Assembly (NCBI RefSeq): GCF_902806685.2
Contig: NC_048556.1
Location: 6,944,001 to 7,008,000, forward strand
Reading direction: 5' to 3'
From: Maniola hyperantus
Taxonomy: Eukaryota; Arthropoda; Insecta; Lepidoptera; Nymphalidae
Length of the DNA stretch: 64,000 bases
Below, one piece after another: positions 53,721 to 64,000 of this stretch; the first letter of the stretch is position 1; each line of letters opens with the position of its first letter. A program made the translations under genes and the position numbers. The notes beneath the pieces are model-generated. The model did no database searches and was not told the origin of the DNA. It saw only the letters and a program-made list of their open reading frames with translations.

Positions 53721-55837
53721 GGTATTAAAGAGCAATTTTATATTTTTTTTTTTTTTTTTAATATATATATAAAATAATATAAAATAGTCAAAAGCCAACT
53801 TCAGCTACCTAATCCTAAAACATCCCTATCTTTAGAAGAGAAAAAGAAAGTTTTTAGTGATCTTTTTATAGTATCAAAACACGAAGAACTGAAACGGGAG
53901 TATATAGATAGAGAATATGAAGATTTGGAAGGCTTAAGGTTCTTAGAGAAGGATATAAAGGATGCTGCAGATAGAGTAAAGAAAGGGAAAGCCCCAGGCC
54001 CAGACTCAATACCACCGGAAGTTATAAAACAGGTAATATTGAAATTTCCACTCTATTTTACCCAGCTATTTAACGGACTCCTAGAGAACGGAAAGTTTCC
54101 TAAGAGCTGGAAGCTCTCAAAACTCGTCCTTATGATGACAAACCAAAAAAGTCGCCAAGCGAGCCTAATAAATATAGACCGATATGCCTGATCAATGTTC
54201 TAGCTAAGACATACGAAAGACTTCTCAACACTAGACTCATACAGGAAATCGATAGAAACGGAGGACTCCAAGAAAATCAGTATGGCTTTAGAAAGGGAAG
54301 AACGACAATAGACGCAATAAGGCAAGTTATTAGTATCGCAAGTCAAGCAAAAAAAGAAAATAAATGGAATGGTTTAATTCTGGTTGATGTTCGAAACGCG
54401 TTCAACACTGCATCCTGGTCGAAAATAATAGCTAAGCTGAAAATGAAGAACATAAACAAATACTTAATAAATAGCATAATAGACTACCTAGATCAAAGAG
54501 CTATTCAATTAAAGAAAGGAGTTCGAGTCGAAATAGGAGGAGGTGTTCCCCAAGGATCAGTCCTTGGTCCAACCCTATGGAATATATTGTATGACGACGT
54601 TATGTTGGTAGAAGTTCCGGAAGGTGTTAAGCTAATTTGCTATGCAGATGACTTAGCAGTGTCAGTGACAGCCAATAATGCGGAAGATCTAGCTAGGAAA
54701 GGGGATGAAGCTCTGCATAGCATAATGTTATGGATGACCCACAACCATTTAGAAATCGCTCCAGAAAAAAACGGTTGCTATTATTTTCAACAGGAGACTA
54801 AGCGCGGATAACATCTTTACGTGCGGCAATACACATTTAAAACCCACCCCAACCGTTACTTACCTAGGAGTGACTCTGGACTCGCGGCTGAATTTCGGTA
54901 GACACATAAATCTGGTGTGTGAAAAGGCACAAAAAACCATTAAGGCACTCACCTCAATACTCCCAAATACACGTGGACCGAATTCGCGGAAAAGAAGGAC
55001 TCTTGCTCTTGCAATGCAGTCCACCATAATGTATGCGGCTCCTATATGGGTAACAGCCATGGACAAGGGAACACACAGGAGGACAGTGTTGAGCACCCAG
55101 CGTATGATGGCGTTGAGAACCTGCTGCGCCTATAAAACAACATCCACCGATGCTGCCCTCGTACTGGCGAATTTAATCCCAGCTCATCTCTTGGCGAGGG
55201 AAAGATCTGAGAGCTATGGACTGAAATTACCAGAAGAAAGAAAAGCCATCAGAGATAGGACCCTGGTTAGATGGCAAGAGGAATGGGACCAGTCTACAAA
55301 TGGACGATGGACGCATAGACTGATTAAAAATATAAATAGCTGGGTATCCAGGAAACACGGAATACTGACGTTTCGAATGACACAGTGCTTCACAGGACAT
55401 GGGGTGTTTATGCAGTATACAGAGCGCATAAAAAAGAGAAACAGCAGTAAGTGTATGTACTGCATAGAACCGATAGACGATGCAGAACATACACTGTTCC
55501 ATTGTCCTCAGTTTCAGGAAGAAAGAAGGAATGTCGTAGCCGAGCTGGGAGGAGAGTTTGGAGTGGAGAGCCTCATAAGCACAATGCTGGAAGAGAAAAA
55601 GAAGTGGCAGATAGTTCAGAAATACATGGAAGGTATAATGGAAAGTAAGGAGAAAGACGAAAGAGGAGGAAGATGAGTTAGTCCGCGGCAGTAATGGTAG
55701 GCCAACAAGGCGGGAACATTACTGCTTAGAGAAAGGAGGGGTTTTTAGTCGGTAGGAGTCCGGCACTATGTCCATGAGGATTTTCCCCTCCTAAGAAAAA
55801 AAAAAAAAAAAAAAAAAAAAAAGGTATTAAAGAGCAA
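53721..55837 (+). mobile_element. 5'-truncated R1-type LINE with 15-bp target-site duplication
   Basis: GGTATTAAAGAGCAA is repeated exactly at 53721-53735 and 55823-55837. Between them lie a T tract (53742-53759), AT-rich filler, a broken RT reading frame from about 53790 and an A tail of 27 bases (55796-55822). The endonuclease and gag-like parts are missing. The exact duplication marks a real target-primed insertion. The two frameshifts mean this copy is dead. Confidence 0.95.
53790..55676 (+). pseudogene. R1-type LINE reverse transcriptase, two frameshifts
   Basis: Reading across three frames: the RT entry motif KGKAPGPDSIPPEVIK; a -1 shift near 54131; then NKYRPICLIN, YGFRKGRTTIDAI and palm motif A (VDVRNAFNT); motif B GGVPQGSVLGPTLWN; motif C CYADDLAVSV; a second shift near 54800-54811; then YLGVTLDSRLNFGRHI and a C-terminal zinc knuckle C-X2-C-X8-H-X4-C (CMYCIEPIDDAEHTLFHC, about 55456-55509). 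It stops at TGA 55674-55676. The RT signatures and knuckle fit the R1 clade (R1, Waldo, TRAS, SART). All three catalytic aspartates survive, but no single frame spans the domain. Confidence 0.88.
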
Positions 55838-56023
55838 ATCGAGAAATAATCCTTTTAGTTTCATAACGCTATTGAATTATTTATCTTCTTACTGAGACAT
55901 CGCGAAAGACTTCATCATTTCAAACTCTATTATGTTTTATTCAAACAAACTTTGCTGGCTCTTTTGTCAAAGATCTCTTATTAATAAATTAATTCTCTTC
56001 CGCAGATGAGAGTTTTATTTAGT

Positions 56024-56060
56024 ACTAGCTTATGCCCGCGACTTCGTCTGCGTGGACTAC
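56024..56060 (-). repeat. Family B repeat, 3' end only
   Basis: CTAGCTTATGCCCGCGACTT then CGTCTGCGTGGACTACACAA, the hairpin end of the family without its body. Confidence 0.7.
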
Positions 56061-56203
56061 ACAAATTTCGTTGATTTGTTTTCTTAAACCAAGAGAAACA
56101 TAACCAAACAAACGAATATTTTATTTATTACTTTTTAGATGTAAAGCAGAACGATGGAAAAAGTGTTCTATTTTATATTAAAAGGCACTGAATTATAACT
56201 TAA

Positions 56204-56427
56204 CTAGCTTATGCTCGCTACTTCGTCCGCGTGGACTACACACATTTCAAACCCCTATTTCACCCTCTGAGGTTGAATTTCCAAAAACCCTTTTATTATG
56301 ACGTCGGCATCCGCCTACGTCATAATAGCTGTCTGCATGCCAAATTTCAGTCCAATCCGTCCAATAGTTTGTGCTGTGCGTTGATAAATCAGTCAGTCCG
56401 TCACCTTTTCCTTTTATATATTTAGAT
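56204..56427 (-). repeat. Interspersed repeat, family B, near complete
   Basis: CTAGCTTATGCTCGCTACTT, CGTCCGCGTGGACTACACAC, TTCACCCTCTGAGGTTGAAT, CCGTCCAATAGTTTGTGCTG, CAGTCAGTCCGTCACC and TTTTCCTTTTATATATTTAG in order. Confidence 0.85.
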
Positions 56428-58174
56428 AACTATTACCTACTTAAAATACCAGAAACGTATAGGTAAGTACATAAATACCGCACAATTTAACAGTAAAACT
56501 GTCAACCTCTCTATGTTGGAAGTGGATATGGAGAACGAGTGGAAAATCCTATAAATCAATTCGTAAAATTAATTACTAGCAAAGCCCCGGATGAGTCGAA
56601 CACAATCTATCTCTATCAGGTCCCGAATTTCTGGCAAATTGTGATTGAACAATCGAAATCGAAAACAAAAACGATTGAGAAGTAATCTACTCAATACCCT
56701 ACTACTTATGTTAACGATGTCGAGAAATTCTATTTGTGCAAAAACATTTAATCTAGCAAACAAACAAACACTTTGCAAAAACAAACAAAACAAGAGATTT
56801 TTAAAGAACTTAAAGTCCAATTTAATTTAGATGCTCAAATTTAGATAAGTATAGGTAGATAATCTATAAAGTTATGCCGTACCTTTGCCTTCTGAACACG
56901 CAATTTTCGCAAGGTAAGGTATAAAGTATTAAGTCTGTAAGAAAACGAATGAATAATGTAAACATTGCGTGACAGAATACGCATAATGTGAATTTTCGTA
57001 GCCATGCTACCTAGTTGCTATAAACTTGACGGTGTAAAAGTTTATTTTTAAAATGACCGTGATACAAAGACTGACGGACAGACTGACTGGACGAAACTAG
57101 GGTTCCTCGTTTAGTACGTTCCTAAAAACGTTATTAAAATCACACACAACAACTTTTTGTACGTATAACGATATACAATCTTAGGCACGATATTTGAATA
57201 ATGTAATAGGTATTTTGCTCGAAGAACTTCCGTACAAAAGCTGGCGTGACTTCGTTATAAGACCGTATTGACCTTCACAGCAATGCGACAATTTCTCAAT
57301 AAATACCTAGCTACCCGTCACGCTATATCGTCGACTTAAGTGTAGCACGGACTATACAAACTACGGCTCTACGCACACACATGTATCTTGACATTGGATG
57401 AATGCTATACCCTCAGTGTGGAAACCGCTTTTTTTTTCATCATCCTTGGGATAGGACATCATTAGTTCCCCAAACTGAAGATCTGCAGGAGCCGTAGGGA
57501 GATGATCTGGAGCCCGCCACCACGCTCCCTAGCGCGACAAGTAGCATATGTGGATTGTAGATGCGTGGCACCCCGAGTGGCGGCTAGAGGACGGTTATAA
57601 TATTATGGGTGAGACTCAGTTGGCCCATCGCGCGTCGTACTAAACTGCTAGAGTGCACCGACGCTTGATAGCACTCATTACCATCATAAAAAAATCATCG
57701 GAAGTCATCAAAAACCTTAGATTGATAAAAAAAGAAGCTGAGCTTGGCGGCACTCTGCTCGGTCTGTGGGCGCCTTACTTACGTCTTAGTACTTGCTATA
57801 CAAACATTGAAAATTGATTTCTAAGCCTTTAAAGTTTATGGTTGTAGAGTATAAATAGCCATGATGCTCTGAAACGGTGAAGTACTCTTATTAATCGCAT
57901 ACGGTTTTGTGACTTTTTAGACCTTTTTTGAAAAACTTACTTAATTATTTCTTCATTTTGACGACGCATAAACACGTATTACATTTCTCAAGATTTTTTG
58001 GTCACAAAATTAATTTTTCTGCCCAACTAAATAACTATGGTGAGACAAATAAGATAAAATTTACGTTGGAAAAACTTTAAGGCCTGAGTTCCACCGTACT
58101 TTTAAACTTATTCGTAAATACGATCCATGTAAGCGACTGATGTCCGATTTAGAACCACATGACCTCTAGACCCG

Positions 58175-58290
58175 TTTGCTACAGGAATAGGACCACGACC
58201 CCGTTGATCTGACGACATCACCAAGCTTGTGGGAAAATCTTAGAACAGGTTCACCCAACACCGGGAAGATTGGCGACCACATGAAAGTTG
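58175..58290 (+). pseudogene. LINE endonuclease/RT C-terminal remnant
   Basis: The plus strand reads GPRPR-stop-SDDITKLVGKS and, after another stop, NRFTQHREDWR. This mirrors the R.RWSDDI..AG..W...AQDR..W pattern of insect LINE C-termini. Two stops show it is dead. Confidence 0.55.
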
Positions 58291-59534
58291 TATGTCCAAA
58301 GACGGGTGACTTTTCGGTAGATAGCGCTACATAAACAAAAAATCGCGACAATTCAGCGGAAGAAACCTATCCAAGAACAGCCAGTTCGATATAAACTTGA
58401 TCGGAAGCGAATAAAAGTCAGACACACTTGGTCGCATGCCAAATAAAGATACGCGACGCGAAAGATAGGTTCACATAGCTTCACATAATTTCCAACCATA
58501 TATTTTTTTTTTAAAATGCTCGGGTAAGTGCTCAGAAGGTAGGTTTAAAAATCACATAACTTTTCCATCTAAGTATTCTTTAGAAAATGCTTGGAATAAA
58601 GCTTTTGAAAGCTAGATTAGAAACGAGCAGAACGCATCATCTAAATATATAAAAGGAAAAAGTGACTGACTGACTAACTGACTGACTGACTGACTGATCT
58701 ATCAACGCGCCCCTTAGGGGCATCTATTCCGCCTGCCTTTTACATATTATACTATGTCAGCGTATTTTTAAATATTTTTATGTTCTTCTGGACCTACTAT
58801 ATATTTAAGAAATACAGTTCTCAGAAATAGACCAAAACAACATGGGAATCAATGAAATTACGTAGGGAAGGTTAAAAGTGAACAGTTGAATTATTTTTGC
58901 TGGAAAGGTTTCTTTAGTTTTAATATGGTTGTGAGACTCATTTTAGAATTATGTTCAAAGATTATAAATAAAACATTTTAATAATTTCATATTTTACTTA
59001 TTTTTCACAATATGGCCCCTATCCTCCTTGGCATTTTCATGGCGGGGAATCTATCCCATCAAAAGGCAGCTATCCCCAAAAAAATGGGTCTACAAAAATT
59101 CAATTTCTGCAAAACCAGTAATTGTTAGGTCCATAAAAACTAGTCGTAACGTTACATGAAAGATTAAACTAGCTATACTAACAGGGATCATTCAAATTAT
59201 ATTATTATTTTTTAAAATTAGTATGCTTTTTCAAAAAGTGGGGCATCTATCCCGCCTTTACCCTACTGTAAGTATATTTCCTTAGAATAATCCTTCACTA
59301 CCGCCTCGGAAATGTTTCGCAGCTCATTTATAGTCGGTCGGCGTGCCTTTGTTCAAGCTTTCCTTCCGTCACGACGACCTTCATACAGCGACACCTCGGC
59401 AAGTAATAAATACATAACTACACTTTATGTCCCGCCGATATTGACTATTGCTGAAATAATATTAGCCCGCGGAGATTTAATTAACTAACTTTAATAATAA
59501 ATCCTAATCTTAATATCCGAACACCCCATCCATT

Positions 59535-59732
59535 CTAATATTATAAATGCGAAAGTGGGTCTGTCTGTCTGCTAGCTTTTCACGGCCCAAAAGTTTAACG
59601 GATTTTGATGAAATTTGGTACAGAGTTAGCTTACATACCGGGGAAGGACATAGGCTTTTTATACCGGAAAATCAAAGAGTTCCCACGTGATTTTGAAAAC
59701 CTAACTCCACGCAGATGAAGTCGCGGGCATCA
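59535..59732 (+). repeat. Family A repeat
   Basis: CTAATATTATAAATGCGAAA, GTCTGTCTGTC, GCTAGCTTTTCACGGCCCAA, ATTTTGATGAAATTTGGTAC, AAAATCAAAGAGTTCCCACG and CACGCAGATGAAGTCGCGGG; CTAG has changed to CTTT. Confidence 0.8.
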
Positions 59733-59954
59733 TCTTTATCTTAAATAAAAAAAGGAAAAGCCAACTGACTGACTGACTGACTGATCTCTCAACGCACAGC
59801 TCAAACTATGACGTAGACATCCACTAAGAAATTATTATGTTAAAAGCAAGTGACATTTTATTGCTTGCTTGAAACATGCTTGAAACACACATCACTCCAA
59901 AAAGGTGCATGACGAATAGAAATCAGAATAGAAGGCTGAAGCCTTACGGCGATT

Positions 59955-60125
59955 ACGCAATGCACCGATTATCTACGACATATGTCATAAGCTACCATAG
60001 AAACCAAAAGGAACGTTTTTTCATGGACTCGGTTCTGATAGTGCGTAACTGCCGTCACGGCGTATGTCGTAGATATTTTTTATATCCGTATTTTCACGGA
60101 TTCGTGTCCGATTAGTGCGTGATCG
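59955..60125. mobile_element. CACTCATCCG-family fold-back element, rearranged
   Basis: ATCTACGACATATGTCATAA, AACGTTTTTTCATGGACTCG, and then GTATTTTCACGGATTCGTGT, CGATTAGTGCGTGATCGCTG. The same words occur at 39841-39984, with part of the interior duplicated in reverse. Confidence 0.6.
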
Positions 60126-60129
60126 CTGT

Positions 60130-63100
60130 TAATCACCGTTTCAACTATGCTATCTGCTCTTATTTGGGTGTAATATTAAATAATTTATTCACTAAATATA
60201 CCTATCATTCAATGTCTGCCGATTCAAAAATACTTGTAAAAGTTTAATTGAATAAAAAATATTTTTATTTTATTTTATCGCTATAATAGAAACGAAGAGT
60301 TCGTCGAACGCACCAAAATTTAATGTTTGCTGCGACGAAACCGATGCACAATTCCATTCTAGTCTGAAAGCTAGGGCTTGTTTTATATCAAGTTCAATTT
60401 AAAACGCATTTGTCTATAGGTTAGATTACTGACTCCATATATTGTCTAGTTGGAAACATTATTTTCTTAACTATTTTGTTGAAAAATGAATACGGTTCAA
60501 CTTCCAATCCATTGCTATTTGAATCTATATATACGGATTTTCTTTTTAGGTAGGTCTGTTTATAAATAAAAGCAGTACATTTCACAAAAAATTGTTAATT
60601 CAATTTAATTTTGTTTCTGAAACTATAATATGTATCTAAGCTTTCAGAATGTCAATAAAAGAAAATACCTAACTCACTCTCTAATTGATTTACAAACGCC
60701 TTGAACCTAGTGTGCAGGCAGGCAGGGTTTTTCGAAATTTCCACAGGATAGAGAATAAAGAACATTTAAGATTAATTATTTCCTCGCCCAGCGAAGCCGT
60801 AAACAGTCGCTAAATTAGTAAATTGCAGGTAATAGTAGAGTTAACCAATTTTTAATTGTGATATACTATTGTCTAAAATACTAAATATATTCCTCTTTTA
60901 TTGTAAAGAAATAAAAATATAACTCGTCGTACTTAATTAATTTTCTTATAATAACTCTACGAAAGTGGCCGTATTTTATCGTGGAAATCAACAATTTTCG
61001 AAGCATGAAATTAAGTTTTAACGACCGCTTGACATAAAATCTCTCCGTGGGAATACAGCCGACGACGGCGTTTGGTGAAAGTTACATTGTGCTAAGACCA
61101 ATCTATAGCTGTCAATAACTATAAAATAATTTTATAACTCCCATCAACGCCAGAAGAAAACTCTCAAAGTTTTCAAACTTATAATAGTCCTGTGAAATTG
61201 GATATGATGTAGCAAGCTGAAAAGTAATAAATACTTTTTAAACTCATAAAGTTACATGTTATGACGTTTGTAGACTCGTATTTTTTATATTTTACAATCC
61301 TTTATCGTATACTAAAATAGACAAAGTTCTCTAAAAGATAATTGTAATATTGTGCTTAGATCTACCATGTTGATACAAAAAGTTGGCTGGTATATGGCGT
61401 TGAATCTTGACGATTTTCAAAGGTATTTAGATTTTACCTTTTTTCATCCAACACCATAATTATCACCATTAAACACTAATTAGTAAGTAGACCATCACAT
61501 TACACTACAATATAGTATTTTTAGCAAGAATCGGCACGTTTTATCCATATGACAAAGGAAACTTAGTATTTATTCCTGATAGGTATTTTGTTTGTTACTT
61601 TTTTACGCTTTAGCTTCTCAAATATTTTCAAAGAAATGTGGCACAAAACTTAAGCTCTGCTGGACAACGACATAGGATACTTTTTGTTGCGCGAAAACAA
61701 AGGCGGATATTTAAAAAACCTAGGTCCATTCGGATATAATCGCAAGCAGAAACATAGTAAATTATATCAATTTATTTACCAGTAAATCTCCTTCATTGGC
61801 TAACCTGTTCTTAAATTCTATTTACTCTGCATTTTCTTAATCCCAAAGCGAAGTTTATTTTAGTACTACTAATCTTAATAGGCAAACAATACATCTTTTT
61901 CTGCTCCAAAAAACCGTAATATCTCTACTATTAGGCTTATAAGCCACTAGGGAAAACATTTCTCTTTTTTATATAAAATACCAATGTTTTTTTACTCACT
62001 AAGATTAAATGGTTCTAATCGTTTCATTACGTACCTTAATGAAAATTATACGTTCAAAAAAATAAAGGTACACGAGAAAGTATTTTTGCCTACTGCTTTT
62101 GCTATTGTATTTTCATTAAAACTTTAATTTCGTTTAATGCGCCTTTGTGATTGAGTATTTCGTTTTGTTTTCTATACTAGTTATATGTACGCGTTTTATT
62201 TAAGTATTAACATTAAATTGAAAACTCTAAATGGTCTATAATTACAAACAATCCACTTATATTATTAAAATAAACAACATAGTTATTGAAAAACATTTTT
62301 TTTTTGTAATATCAAAGCTGAAAATAACTTAAAGTTAACGACGACCATGTAAATTAGGTGCAAAGTAGTTAAAATAATGAACATCCACGTTCCGTCCACA
62401 TTCTAGATGCCAACGTGCGACTTACTAAGAACAACACAAATCATCTACAACTTACGTTGAGAATTCCACGACAAAGCACAAAAAGTCACTTAACACACAA
62501 ACCACTTTACACCTTGTAAAATACTTGTAATAGAGTTAGTATATTTTATTCGTGTAGCGTGTATTAATTTCCTACGGAAACAGCTACGAGCGTAGCGTGC
62601 TACAGGCGTAGCGAGACTGTCGTAGAAGCGCCCGGCCTACGGAGGTTCGCAAGGAACTGTGATCAATGAGGCTTCACGCCTCGGTCGGAGGTACAGTTTA
62701 CGGTCCCATGATTTACTCGCATTATGGTGTATTTATGATGTGTTTGAATACGCAATTTTATAATGATATTCCCATTTCTTCGTTCCGTGTCAAATTATGT
62801 GTTTGAACTTTAGGGATTGTTTTGATTTGAGTGCGTGTCTGAGTTTTGAGAGACACGAGCGATATTACTTAGTAGGGGCGACAAAGTAAATCACTTAATT
62901 TTGGTTTTTGACGATTTTTAGTCGTAATGCAACGGATGGAGTTTGAACTCGTACAATCTTTAGGATTTCAGTCCATTTCCTGACCGTTGAAACTAAAAGT
63001 TGCAAAATGCAAAGCTAACCAGAGATCGTAACTGGATGATTTACGAAACATTAAAGGTCAGTTTTTGGTCATAAATTTACAGTTAAAGGAATATTAAAAT

Positions 63101-63715
63101 AGGATTGAGGAAGTGAAACTCGGAGTTGATAAACTTGTACTTAAACATAAATTTATAAAGCAGCTTAGTTTACTACAGCATGCATGTAGGTAATAATATT
63201 ATTACACTGTCAACCAAATTACAAAGTTCCATACAAATTGTTTCGGTAAAAATAATAATATCTTTGCAAGATTTAAAACAAAAATATGAAAGTGAATGCA
63301 AATAAAACTGTATAAAAAAGCTTTTCTTACGTAAAGAAATCGCAAAATTAAAATTGGTAGGAAGTTATTTTAATTTTGTCTTCTGTCTCTGAAAAATCTT
63401 AAGATATTTTCATTTAAAAGTAAAAGAGCAGGTTTGTATAATTCAAGCTAAAACCATTTTTGCAATTCTATTTTTGTCACATTTCGCCTAGGGAGGGCTT
63501 GGAAGCGTACTTATTGGATAGAATTGAATTTATGCCGCTAACTGGTTCTGACATTTTCGCTACGTTTCAAGATTAGCAGACGTCCTCGACATTTTTTATG
63601 TAAAAAAAAACTCAATATTCTTATTATTGGGTGTGATTAGAAATTTGATATATCTAGGCCAACTTACACAAAAACACTGATTAAAAAAAACAGATTTAGT
63701 TAAATTAGATTAGAT
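60130..63715. other. Intergenic, no gene recognised
   Basis: AT-rich, with no long frame. At about 62570-62715 there is a short GC-richer block (GCTACGAGCGTAGCGTGCTA, GCGCCCGGCCTACGGAGG) unlike its surroundings; it could be a promoter region or an old repeat, but nothing in it proves either. Confidence 0.45.
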
Positions 63716-63717
63716 TA

Positions 63718-63891
63718 GTGCCTCAATAGCTCAACCGGTAAAGGAGTGGACTGAAAACCGAAAGGTCGACGGTTCAAACCCCGCCCGTTGCACTATTGTC
63801 GTACCTACTCCTAGCACAAGCCTGACGCTTAGTTGGAGAGGAAAGGGGAATATTAGTCATTTAACATGGCTAATATTCTTTAAAAAAAAAA
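63718..63891 (+). mobile_element. tRNA-derived SINE with 3' hairpin and A tail
   Basis: The A box TAGCTCAACCGG (63727-63738) and B box GGTTCAAACCC (63771-63781) have normal spacing for a polymerase III promoter. The tRNA-unrelated body follows, ending with an inverted pair (GAATATTAGTCAT facing ATGGCTAATATTC, 63848-63879) and ten A. The cloverleaf is imperfect: the acceptor stem has two mismatches and the anticodon stem does not pair, so it is a SINE and not a tRNA gene. Confidence 0.8.
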
Positions 63892-64000
63892 TTGTGAGTC
63901 GTATAATAAGAGGCATCATTGGAACGCATTCCGAGCATTGGCTTATTAATAAATCATGCTAGGAGGTAGGGTATAAGCCCTACCTGCCTTTCAATTTTGT

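Noticed and set aside
63720..63790. tRNA gene from A and B boxes and a GAA-like anticodon
   Set aside because: Acceptor and anticodon stems do not pair properly, and a long body with an A tail follows; it is a SINE head.

Overview
This 64 kb window looks like nuclear DNA of a moth or butterfly (Lepidoptera). It is AT-rich and gene-poor, and it is packed with short interspersed elements whose style is typical of that order. These include repeats that end in a common CGCGGACGAAGTCGCGGGC-like hairpin followed by CTAG and carry (GTCT)n or (GACT)n microsatellites, repeats that start AACCGGCCAAGTGCGAGTC, GC-rich palindromes bounded by GTACGCGACAGG, and LINE tails that end in (ATC)n or (TTTGAC)n. 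No prokaryotic or viral genome features were seen. Assignments rest on reading the sequence; no database search was possible.

Two host genes can be supported. (1) On the + strand, 2002-5772 holds the last four exons of a glutamine/proline-rich protein of unknown function; its 5' exons lie upstream of the window. All three splice junctions keep frame, giving at least 509 residues. (2) On the - strand, 38804-30193 holds a seven-exon guanylate cyclase. It has the signalling-helix dimerisation region and an intact class III cyclase domain of receptor guanylate cyclases. The visible model (501 residues) starts directly with a short novel N-terminus, without extracellular, membrane or full kinase-homology domains, and ends in a 170-residue tail. 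This architecture matches the insect enzyme described from Manduca sexta as MsGC-I. The probable first exon has been tandemly copied, leaving two decayed copies just downstream of it.

Two sizeable retrotransposons are present. At 26848-29890 lies an almost complete non-LTR element with an N-terminal zinc finger, reverse transcriptase (YLDD) and C-terminal zinc knuckle plus restriction-like endonuclease, broken by one missing A in an A run. At 53736-55822 lies a 5'-truncated R1-type LINE with two frameshifts, a poly(A) tail and a perfect 15-bp target-site duplication.

Layout. 1-2000: repeats and the intron before the first visible exon. 2002-6035: Q-rich gene, with a MITE nested inside another MITE in one intron and a MITE in the 3' region. 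6035-26836: intergenic, with many MITE, SINE and LINE fragments, among them a hAT-type MITE with an 8-bp duplication and a fold-back element with internal tandem repeats. 26837-29901: RLE-type LINE, tail-to-tail with the cyclase. 30193-38804: cyclase gene, whose introns hold a 66-bp perfect palindrome, a TIR element, a perfect-TIR MITE and a SINE with its duplication. 38900-53700: intergenic, including a dense nest of MITEs at 48.9-52.3 kb. 53721-55837: R1-type insertion. 55838-64000: intergenic repeats ending with a tRNA-derived SINE.
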